Shown here: piece after piece, positions 6,333 to 15,700 of the stretch
How the letters are laid out: the number at the start of each line of letters is the position of its first letter
How positions within the stretch are numbered: the stretch's first letter is position 1
NCBI RefSeq assembly: GCF_000934765.1
Contig: NZ_JYNN01000010.1
Coordinates: 26,048 to 90,047, forward strand
DNA length: 64,000 bases
Reading direction: 5' to 3'
DNA from: Thiomicrospira microaerophila
Lineage (GTDB): Bacteria > Pseudomonadota > Gammaproteobacteria > Thiomicrospirales > Thiomicrospiraceae
Made by a program: the position numbers and the translations under genes
Notes under the pieces: model-generated
Told to the model about the DNA's origin: nothing
Seen by the model: only the letters and a program-made list of their open reading frames with translations
Databases searched by the model: none

Positions 6333-9300
6333 TTAAATCAACTCACCGGATTCGAGTTTGTCCCAGGCTTCGAGGACGAGGCGTTGGGTGCGGTATTCGT
6401 CGTAATTTTTTAAATCAGTATTCATCAATCCCGAAAAAGACTTCATTATAATTTTAAAGTCTTCCTGACTGGTTCCGCTGATAATGCATGCGCACCCATT
6501 GATTTCAGAGACCAATTTTTCTTTACTTGTCAAATCACTTTCTTCTAAAAGATTCAAGGTATTATAAGAAATTTTTGACATATAAATATTATCTGAATCA
6601 AAAAGTGGAATTGGTACTTTATTTATAATATATGCCTTTATATGCTTATCAACGTAAGGCCTAATCAAAAAATCAGCAATAAAACTAGATAAGAAACCAG
6701 TATAAAACGCCAGCTCATTTAAATTACCAGTATAGTTTTCCGGAACAATCATTGGCGCATCATAAGTTGACACAAGAGAACTTGGTATTAAACAAGGAAT
6801 AAGCGTTCTAGTATCATCACTTCTGGCAATATCTCTAAAAACCAGTCTGTGCGATGCCTCCCATATTTTAACATCTAGCTCTTTCCTTAAAAGACGACTT
6901 TTGTAGTCTTGCAAAGATACCCATTTCTCCACAGGCCCAAACTGAGCATTAAAAAAATGTATAGTTGCATTCTTAACTAACCCCTTTAATCCAGGCTTAT
7001 AACATGTATTCAAGATATCCTTGTCCGATGATGAGTGAAACTCTGCAACCACTTTATATGACAACTGCTCATAATTTAACAATTTAAACAATAAATCTCT
7101 ATGAATTGAAGCGTAAGATACTTTATCAAATATCAATGCACTCCTATCTTCACCGATAACCATATCAAATTCAGATCTAGACACTTTTATTAGATTTGGA
7201 TTTAGCAAATCTTTTTTAGTACTTATAACTTCTGAAAAACTATGATCTAATTTCTTTTCCTTAGTAACCTCTAACAATATAAATCGATAGCTCGCATGCA
7301 CATCCTCGAAAAACACTTTTTTCTTATTTTGAATATGTAGGATTTTAGTAACAGAAAGCTCATTGAATAACTTCTGTCTTAAACTCTTCAAATCATCCTC
7401 AAACATAAATCCAAGTGGCAAAACCAAACCCAATCGACCTAAATCATTAATTAAACCAATAGATTGATTAATGAAAAGCTTATATAAGTCTTTTTTGCCT
7501 TTAATAATTTCAAAAATAGGGGACTTGAACCAGTTTTGTTGTTTTTCGATAAAAAGGTTATTCTCAACAAAGAATTCATCCTGTTTAAGAACCTCCCAAG
7601 GCGGATTACCTATTACACAATCAAACCCGCCTTTGGCAAACACTTGCGGAAAGGCTAAAGGCCAGTGAAACACGCCCGCCATTTGGCAGGCCTGCTGGGC
7701 CAGTTGCAGGCGTTGGATGTCTTGGTCTTGTAAGCTTTCATCGTAAAGTTGGCAATAGAGGGTTGCGGAGGTTGGGCAGGCCTGCTGATTTTGCGCGGTT
7801 TTGGCGATTAAAAATGCACCCACAAAACAATCCGCCGCTTGGGCAAGTTTGCCCTGTTTGGCTTGGCGTAGAAATTCATGGTACGCGGCTTCTTGTTTGG
7901 CGATTTGTTTTGGGGTGTTTTGCGGCATGGCTTCAATCGCCTGCAAGGTTTTAAGACCGGTGGTGTCTTCGGGCAGTAATTGAAGTTGTGGGTTTTGATG
8001 GCGTTTTTGAAAGGCTTTTAGCCCGTTGCGATTTTGCGCCGCAAGGACTTTAACCACCGCTTTGTCGTCGCCGGACAAGGCTTTAAAGGCATCCGTGGGG
8101 ATGCCCTGGGTGAGTTGTTCCCAATGCATAATGCCCAGTAAGGCATCGCCGACTTGTAAATGGTGATCTAAAAACGATAAGGGTTGGTTTTCTTCAAACC
8201 CTTCCAACCAAAGTGCGGTGCGGGCGAGTTCTATCGCCATTGGGTTTTTATCGACGCCAAAAATGCAATTGGCGATAACTTCACGTAGAGCGTGACGATA
8301 ATCTTGGTCGGTAACACCGCCATCCAGTGCCCGTATAGCGGCGAGTTCTTCGGCTAAACGACGAGCCGCCGCCAATAAAAAATGTCCGGAACCGCACGCC
8401 GGGTCGATCACACGGATACTGAGTATGGCTTGCTGTGGGTTGTCGGGCTGTTGTTGACGTTTTTGTTGTATGACCGGTTCTAACGCGGATTTAATTAATT
8501 CTTGCACCAATTCATCGGGCGTGTAATAGGAACCGGAGGTTTTACGGGCGTTACCTTGAGTAGAACCTTCACTGGTAATGCCGACAAAACCAAAACGTTT
8601 TTCGGTAATGGCGATTTCCGGCACCAGTTCTAGTAGGCTTTCGTAAACCGAGCCGAGTTCTTCCGGCCCCATATTACGATAGTCCACCGGGGCGAGTTGG
8701 TTGTTGAGCGTAAACCAGCGCAGAGATTTCATGGCTAATAACAACGCACGGTTACTGAGTTGCGCTTGGTCTATATGCCGACATTGGTTTGGGTTAAACA
8801 GTCCGCCTAACGCCGGTAACGCCAAGTGTTGTTGACCGTCGGCAAGTCCTCTAAACACAATGCGCACGCCTTGCCAAAGGTCGGTATGATGAGTGAGCGC
8901 TCGACGATTTAAACAACGCGCTTTTAAGCGGTTCATGGCGTAACCTTGCGCATAAATCTGCCGTGCTTTGAGTTGGGTTTTCGGTTGGAGTAGATCGCGT
9001 TCTTCTACCGTGAACAGGAAGATAAAACGGTAAATTAAGCGCAAAAGTTGTTGAAAATAATCATTTGGGCTAAGTTCGCCGTGATATAGCGCCTCACGCA
9101 GGGCTTGGTTGTCGGGGTGTTCGATAAAGCCTTGGCCGAGTTGTAACAGGGCATCCGTCACGCCCTCTCGCAGGCCGTTACGCACTCGTGTGCCTTCTTC
9201 CTTACCGAGGGTGCGCCATTGTTCCCAAATGCATTCGCCGTTTAAATCCGCCCGGCTGGCATGGATTAGGCGCCAAGCATTTTGGAACTCAGAAAAGCGT

Positions 9301-9917
9301 TGCGCACTGAGCAGGTCTTGCAGGTCGATTTCTAAATAGCTTGGTCTAGTCAGCGTGTCGGCATCACGCAATAAGCGCAGTTGGCGACCGTTGGTAACGA
9401 TGGCCCAGAGGTGGTTTTCGCTGGCGTTGAGAAAACTTTGTGCCAGTTGAAAAGCGGATTTCTTTTTAGTACCGGCACCGTGAATGGCAAACGTTTCACA
9501 GGCTTCATCCAGGGTTTGGTTGTGTGGCGCGATTATAATGGGCAAATTGCCCGCCATCGCGGATATCGGGTAATGCAGTTCGTTCAGCGTTACGCCATGA
9601 ATAAGACTGAAATTGTGATAACCGAGAACTTGTTTAAATAGCGTTTCAACAAAATGATGCGTAACCAGGCCTGGTTGTAAATCTTGGCGTTCGGTTTGGG
9701 CAGCAAAGTGTTTCCAGTTGGCTATCGCGATTTGGTAGGCACGACTGTATTCTTCTTTGAGTTTAATGCCCAGCGGAATTTGGTAGTCTTTTGGTTCTTG
9801 ATATTTGGACTGACCCAAGGCGGATTTTTCAAGCTGGTCGGGCAAAAACAAACTGCCCTCCAGTTTAATGGCGGTAAGGTTTAGGCTTGATTTTTGATGT
9901 TTTACAAGGCGTTTCAT
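6333..9917 (-). CDS. Large N6-adenine DNA methyltransferase (DrmMI / Eco57I-like)
   Basis: Class I SAM-dependent methylase of 1194 residues. SYYTPDELVQELI lies near residue 465, motif I DPACGSGHF near 505, and the catalytic motif IV NPPWE near 772, in the order expected of gamma-type N6-adenine methylases. The 450-residue N-terminal part and the C-terminal 350 residues (target recognition) flank it. No PD-(D/E)XK nuclease motif was obvious, so it fits a stand-alone methylase of a DISARM or BREX type better than a type IIG enzyme. It lies 33 nt after the SNF2 gene and abuts the RES gene. The C-terminal third (about 6400-7600) is clearly more A+T-rich than the rest, as if the recognition part had been exchanged. 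Confidence 0.85.
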   Translation of the reverse strand: MKRLVKHQKSSLNLTAIKLEGSLFLPDQLEKSALGQSKYQEPKDYQIPLGIKLKEEYSRAYQIAIANWKHFAAQTERQDLQPGLVTHHFVETLFKQVLGYHNFSLIHGVTLNELHYPISAMAGNLPIIIAPHNQTLDEACETFAIHGAGTKKKSAFQLAQSFLNASENHLWAIVTNGRQLRLLRDADTLTRPSYLEIDLQDLLSAQRFSEFQNAWRLIHASRADLNGECIWEQWRTLGKEEGTRVRNGLREGVTDALLQLGQGFIEHPDNQALREALYHGELSPNDYFQQLLRLIYRFIFLFTVEERDLLQPKTQLKARQIYAQGYAMNRLKARCLNRRALTHHTDLWQGVRIVFRGLADGQQHLALPALGGLFNPNQCRHIDQAQLSNRALLLAMKSLRWFTLNNQLAPVDYRNMGPEELGSVYESLLELVPEIAITEKRFGFVGITSEGSTQGNARKTSGSYYTPDELVQELIKSALEPVIQQKRQQQPDNPQQAILSIRVIDPACGSGHFLLAAARRLAEELAAIRALDGGVTDQDYRHALREVIANCIFGVDKNPMAIELARTALWLEGFEENQPLSFLDHHLQVGDALLGIMHWEQLTQGIPTDAFKALSGDDKAVVKVLAAQNRNGLKAFQKRHQNPQLQLLPEDTTGLKTLQAIEAMPQNTPKQIAKQEAAYHEFLRQAKQGKLAQAADCFVGAFLIAKTAQNQQACPTSATLYCQLYDESLQDQDIQRLQLAQQACQMAGVFHWPLAFPQVFAKGGFDCVIGNPPWEVLKQDEFFVENNLFIEKQQNWFKSPIFEIIKGKKDLYKLFINQSIGLINDLGRLGLVLPLGFMFEDDLKSLRQKLFNELSVTKILHIQNKKKVFFEDVHASYRFILLEVTKEKKLDHSFSEVISTKKDLLNPNLIKVSRSEFDMVIGEDRSALIFDKVSYASIHRDLLFKLLNYEQLSYKVVAEFHSSSDKDILNTCYKPGLKGLVKNATIHFFNAQFGPVEKWVSLQDYKSRLLRKELDVKIWEASHRLVFRDIARSDDTRTLIPCLIPSSLVSTYDAPMIVPENYTGNLNELAFYTGFLSSFIADFLIRPYVDKHIKAYIINKVPIPLFDSDNIYMSKISYNTLNLLEESDLTSKEKLVSEINGCACIISGTSQEDFKIIMKSFSGLMNTDLKNYDEYRTQRLVLEAWDKLESGELI

Positions 9918-9950
9918 AAATGTGTCTCTTTAGCCGGTTGGGCAAGCTGG

Positions 9951-12740
9951 TTACAAGTCATCAGGAAGTAGTATATATATGCCGATTATATCGACCGGCA
10001 AGGCGGGCTCAACCTGGTATTTGCCCACATCCTTGGAAGCTTCTCGCACGCGAATGTGGTCTTCAAGCAAGGCTTGCGCGCGTTGGTGTGCCAGTTGGTT
10101 TAACCTGTCTGCATTGGTTGATAAAAATTGTTTTGCTTCATTCAGCTGTTTTTCGACCAGTGCGTTATTGAGATTGCCGGATGGCGTAATGGCTAAAAAC
10201 TGTGCGGCATCTTCGTCGGTAAACCATTTCGGTTCGCTTACGCCTTGCACGGCGACCATTAGGGTTTCTTCTGCCATGAGCTGATAGGGTTTATGACGGC
10301 GAACGTAACTTAGTCGGTGTCGAAGTCGCAATAAAAATACCCGCGTGAGCTGGTTAACGTCTTGGGTTAAGGTTACCGCCGTTCGATTCGCAATCGCTTG
10401 TGCTTCGCTGGCTAAGGTTTCTTCAACTAAATGGTCGGCTAACAGCCCAATGACCGGATGACTTCGGTGTAGAGTGTTTAAATCGAGTTGCAGGCTGTTG
10501 TCGTAACCCTCATCGGAAAACCGTAAGCGTAGGTTTTCGGGTAAGTGGCTGATGAGCATTTTTTGATGCCCGTTTTTCAGTGCTTGCAGTGGCGCATTTA
10601 GGCGCGCCGTGGCCTGCTGTAAGAAACGCACGACGTCTTGTTGCGTGCCGAGTGCTTGGCTTTGTTTATGCCATTCAGGCATCACCTCTTCCGGTTTAAT
10701 ACTGCGCTGAGCAAAGATGGTGCGATTCGCTTTAGCTTTTGCTAGGGCGTTTTGCCATTTTGTTTCCATGGGTGCAAGCATCGCTTCGGCTTCGCCAAAG
10801 TCAAATGTGACCTGTGATGCGGCACTCGCTAAACGGTCTCTTTTGGTGAGTGCTGCTTTAACGAGGGCTTGGTTGATGCGTTGGTCGTCTTCTGGCATAG
10901 GAATCATTACGCCGAGTTCTTTTTCTATGGCCTCACCTTTACGTAGAATAACTTTTAACACAAAGCCGTCAACCGGGTTATCTTGTCCATAGAGCATGGT
11001 GCATCGTACTTCTTCGGCGGTTTGCCCGAAACGATCTACCCGACCTTCACGCTGTTCGTGACGAGTTGGGTTCCAAGCCAAATCATAATGAATGACCGCA
11101 TTAAAAGCGTGTTGTAGGTTAATCCCTTCTGACAAGCAGTCGGTCGCGACTAATAATCTTTGGTCGGCTTGATAGAGGTCTTCGACACGTTGTTTACGTT
11201 CTTCAGGCGGATATTCACCGGTAATGGCATCAACCTCAAGGTTTGGGAACTGCTTTTTAAGGTGTTGCGCTACATAGTGCGCGGTGGCGACATAACGACA
11301 AAAGACGACAGGGTGGAATCCGTCCTTGATTAACGGCTTAAGATGTTCAATTAATACCGCTAATTTAGGGTCTCCTTGTTTACCGGCGAGCTTTTCTGCC
11401 TGCTGTATAAGATGTTTTAGTGTGTGAGTATCGTCAAGTTGCCCCGGTGGTTCAAGGTCATTGCTATCTAAGTCGTCAACATGACCATCATGCAATCTGT
11501 CATCGCTAAGTAAGGTTTCTTGGTCGGTTGATTCGGTAGCTCCTTCTAATCGCGTGGTTAAGGTTCTCACTGCAGCAGCAGGTGATGAGGCGACACAGCG
11601 CAATAAGGCTAAGGTGGTATACCAAACCAGTGGTGCTTTTTGAGTTTGTTTCGATTCTAAGGATTCGGCAAGCTGAAAACAGTAATCCTGTACTTGGTCA
11701 TAAAATCTGCCCCAATCTCCGGTGAGTTGGTATGTGATTTCCGCTTTCATGCGACGTGGAAAACAGCTGTTGTCTTGCCATTCTTCAATGTCTTTTCGGC
11801 GGCGCTGTACAAAGTGACGAGCGAGTTCTTGACGAAGTGGGTCATTGGCTTTGGTGATTTCAGCTAAGCGAATGAAATCCGGTTTTAGAATCGACAAGAG
11901 GTTATAAAAGGCTTCTTCATCACCGGAGTGAGGCGTGGCGGTGAGTAAAATCATGTGGCGGTTTTCGTCTTTTGATAACCGTTTTAGCAGTTCAAATCGC
12001 AGTTGCTTGCCTTGGCCGCTTGAAACAGAGGTATGGGCTTCGTCAACAATAATGCACTCTGGCGCAATCGCAAGGAAGTGTTCACGGTGTCTTTCGGATT
12101 TAATGTAATCGAGGCTGACGACAACATTCGGGTAGTAATCAAACAAACTGACGCCGTGTGGTAAATCGCGTTCGAGTCGATTGGCACTGGCAGAGGTCAG
12201 CGCGACTGTAGGTAGATTAAAACGGTTTTCCAGTTCCGATACCCATTGATCTACCAGGTGCGGTGGACAAAGCACGGCCAGTTTGTTGAGCTCACCTCGT
12301 TCCATTAATTCACGCACAATCAGCCCGGCTTCTATGGTCTTACCTATACCGACGTCATCGGCGATTAAAAGCCTTACCGTGGTTAAACGCAATGCCATGA
12401 GCAACGGCACCAGTTGATAAGCCCTGGGTTCAACTGCAATATGCCCAAAAGAACGGAATGGCCCAGCGCCTGAACGTAGCTTTAAACGCATGGCATCACG
12501 AAGCAGAAGCGCACCGTTGTGATTGCCTAAATGTTCAATCCCCGGCCAATCAAAACTTGCGGATTCAACCGGCTCTAATTCGAGCTCTGGAATAAGCGTA
12601 ATCAAATCGGCATCCGCACCTTCTAACGGGCGAAGGGTGAGCGCGTAATCGGTTGGCTGATTTTCAACAATCCATTCACGTCCTCTGGCTTTGACGAGGT
12701 TTCCGGGGGCAAATTGCATAGGGTTTCCTGTGTTATTCAT
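9951..12740 (-). CDS. SNF2-type DNA helicase/translocase (DrmD-like)
   Basis: Superfamily 2 ATPase of 929 residues. Walker A-like ADDVGIGKT ends at residue 135, the DEAH box is at 233-236 (IIVDEAHT), SATP-like motif III follows (LLTATPHSG), and the C-terminal helicase lobe carries the arginine-finger block EGRVDRFGQ near 568. The last 250 residues are unassigned. In class 1 DISARM an SNF2 protein (DrmD) is encoded next to the DrmMI methylase, as here. The ATG at 12738-12740 immediately follows the stop of the 1759-aa helicase, so translation is probably coupled. Family assignment is sure; DISARM membership is inferred from neighbours. Confidence 0.85.
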   Translation of the reverse strand: MNNTGNPMQFAPGNLVKARGREWIVENQPTDYALTLRPLEGADADLITLIPELELEPVESASFDWPGIEHLGNHNGALLLRDAMRLKLRSGAGPFRSFGHIAVEPRAYQLVPLLMALRLTTVRLLIADDVGIGKTIEAGLIVRELMERGELNKLAVLCPPHLVDQWVSELENRFNLPTVALTSASANRLERDLPHGVSLFDYYPNVVVSLDYIKSERHREHFLAIAPECIIVDEAHTSVSSGQGKQLRFELLKRLSKDENRHMILLTATPHSGDEEAFYNLLSILKPDFIRLAEITKANDPLRQELARHFVQRRRKDIEEWQDNSCFPRRMKAEITYQLTGDWGRFYDQVQDYCFQLAESLESKQTQKAPLVWYTTLALLRCVASSPAAAVRTLTTRLEGATESTDQETLLSDDRLHDGHVDDLDSNDLEPPGQLDDTHTLKHLIQQAEKLAGKQGDPKLAVLIEHLKPLIKDGFHPVVFCRYVATAHYVAQHLKKQFPNLEVDAITGEYPPEERKQRVEDLYQADQRLLVATDCLSEGINLQHAFNAVIHYDLAWNPTRHEQREGRVDRFGQTAEEVRCTMLYGQDNPVDGFVLKVILRKGEAIEKELGVMIPMPEDDQRINQALVKAALTKRDRLASAASQVTFDFGEAEAMLAPMETKWQNALAKAKANRTIFAQRSIKPEEVMPEWHKQSQALGTQQDVVRFLQQATARLNAPLQALKNGHQKMLISHLPENLRLRFSDEGYDNSLQLDLNTLHRSHPVIGLLADHLVEETLASEAQAIANRTAVTLTQDVNQLTRVFLLRLRHRLSYVRRHKPYQLMAEETLMVAVQGVSEPKWFTDEDAAQFLAITPSGNLNNALVEKQLNEAKQFLSTNADRLNQLAHQRAQALLEDHIRVREASKDVGKYQVEPALPVDIIGIYILLPDDL

Positions 12741-15700
12741 CTAAATTAATTGGTCACGGTGGTTATTGAATAGTATTGGCCAATTATCCACATCGCTAAA
12801 ATCAAGTATTGTCCAACCTTTGTTGATGAGGTTTTGTTTTATTTCATCCGAAATTGGATGGACAAATACTAAAGACCGAGTTGCGTTATATTTGGCGACA
12901 GCAATCGCTTTGCCTTGCTCAATCGAGACGTTGATTTGGTCTGGTTCTTTATAACCTAATGCTTTAAGCTCCATCAACCAGGCCTGGTCTTCTGTTGAAG
13001 CTTTTACCGCTTCAGCTTTAGATAATTGTTCAACCTTCAATGGCTCTGTTGCTTGATCGAGCTGGCTGACTTGTGCATTGGCTAGTGCCACCAACAATCT
13101 GAGTGCATCTTCATTACGGCGGTTAATATTTTCATGGTCGGGTTGGTTAAAGTATCTCAATAAACATTGATAGCATCCGGCTTCACAAATGGCATGACCG
13201 TCTTTTAATTTCTCATTTGCACTTAAGTCTTCATATGACCAGGCCTGGCTGTTGACTGGGCGTGAAAAATGCATGATCTCAAGGGCTTTTTGCGCTACCT
13301 CAGCCAGTGCATTCGGCTCCTTAGCAAGGCGGTTGAGCACTCCGGCACCCCCTTCTGCGGCTTCATAAAGTAGGATGGCTTTGCGTTCCTCATTATTGGG
13401 CAAGGGTTCGGCAACTAACTCAGACTCTTCAATTTCGAAAACTTGTTCGATGCCGCGCTTAATGGCGGCCTGAAGGGTTGCTACAGATTCCAGCGATAAT
13501 TGTTGAACCGGTTGTAAGATCAATACATTTCGGTAATCCTCAACAAAGGGTACAATCCGTTGAGATACAATTTTATCTGGTTGTTGCTCTGTTTTTTCGT
13601 TGTCTTTGTCGCTATTTGGATCGTCTTGCTTACTCCACTCCCCAGAGATTGGATTTATATAAAAGCCGAGCAGATTTTTTTCTTTACGACGACGCCAACC
13701 TCTATTAATCCGCCAAATTCGGGTTGCTGTGCTGTAAGTTAGTGCGGCGATGGTTTCACCATCCACTTCTACAACCGATTGTTGCTTGTGTATTTTTCCG
13801 GCTTGATCGGGTATGAATCGATAGGTTGTTTGCAAATCAAAACCTTGACGCTGGCGTTCTTCGTCATTAATCGAGATGCGTTCTTCCGGCCGCGTTTCAA
13901 CAGTCTCAATGCGATAAAGCTCTTTGACCCAATCATGGTCTGTAAGCGGTGCTTCACAGTTTTCGCAAACATTGTGGGTGGGTTCATGGTTTTCCGTTTC
14001 ACCCATATGCGCATAACCGCATTGCGAGCAGACCAGAGTTGAGATGGTGCCTAATTTTGCGCCGCTGGTAATGTGGTCACTAGCACCAATATTTAATTTT
14101 GCCTTGTGTACGCGGTACATTCGGCCTTGGTGATAAATCAAGCTGCGCGGTCCAAACTCAGAGATGGCCAAGAATCTTGGGCGGCTGACCATACTCCCCC
14201 TATCATCCTTACCAGATTTTTTGCCACCTTTTGCCGGAATCCAAGCCATTAAGGGCAGTCGAGGGAAATTGTATCCGGGTAAAAAACCTTGACTGGCTAA
14301 ATAGCGATAAGTATAAAAGTCGTTGTTTTGACCACCCGTTTCTTGAAGCAATAACGAGTATTGGTTTTTAGCATCGGCAAACCTTAGACTTGCGCTACGT
14401 CGTTCAAGCTCGGTAACACTGTGCTTCATTGCGATTTCAGAAGCCAGTTTCATTTGACTGGATGTGGAATCAAATAATCCTCGCCAACGATCAAAGGCTT
14501 TGTTAAATGTTGTTGAACACTCGTTAATGATTGTTTCAACATATTGTTCGGTAAACCAAGTTTGGTCATGTAAGTCTTGCTTCAGTTGTTTGTATAAGAC
14601 TTTTGCACTCTTATGGGCGCGTGCAAGTACCTCGGGTGAGGACATTATGTCCATCAGCTCTTTTTGAACCGGTTTATCTGGTTCATCTAGGTCAAGCATT
14701 GGAGCGACACCGGATTTCAGTTCAACCTGGGTCGCAGCTAACCAAACCGCTTGAAAATGACTCTTTATCAAATCGGGGTTGGTTAAGTCTAAGGTTGGCG
14801 CCTTTACAATACCATGCACCATTTCATTAGCATGATTAAAAAACCATTGATCGTGTGGGCTTTGTGCCGCACAGTAACTGACTACGATGGCTGGTTGACC
14901 AGATCGACCTGCTCGCCCGCTACGTTGTGCGTAATTAGCCGGTGTTGGCGGCACGTTTCTCAGATATACCGTATTCAGTGAGGAAATATCGACACCTAAT
15001 TCCATGGTCGGAGAACAATACATAACCGGCAACCGTTTGAGCGGACCAATATGTTTTTCGTCGCTGTCCCAATCTTTTTTGTCCTTGTCGGTAAAGCGAA
15101 AACGTTGCTCTAGGGCTTGGCGGTCAGGTGCATCGACTTGCGCGGTGTGCTCCTGAGCTTCAAATTCAAACAGGTAGTGTTGTTGGGATTGAATGAGTTG
15201 AGTTAAAGTTTCATACAGATGTGTAAAGAAACTGTTAGTGCTTATATTATCAGATGGCTGGGTCAATCGCCAAATTAAGGTTGATGAATTAAGTTGCCAA
15301 CCGGTAAGGTTTTTGTCAATGACGTTTTTAACCACATAACCGTACTGACCTGCGGCGGCGAGTAGCTCTTCAATTACCTTGACGGCATCCACATCTTTCC
15401 AATCACTGAAACCATTTAGACTGCTTTTTTTCCACATGGCTAACCGCTTTATGGTTCGCAATAATCTGGAACGAGAACCGGCTTTTAATAGACCGTCAGA
15501 GCGTTTGCTTTTGGTTTCTTTAGGCTGGGTAAGAATGAGTGTTTTCGCATGCTGAAGTATCTCATCCTGCGAAAACCCCCAACGTTCTGTGAGCGAATTG
15601 TAGGCATTCGCACGAAATTTTTCTTGTTCAATAGTGTCAAGATAACTCGAAGACAACGCCAGTTCTCTGCGCATTTCTTCAAATAGGGTTCTAGCGAGCT

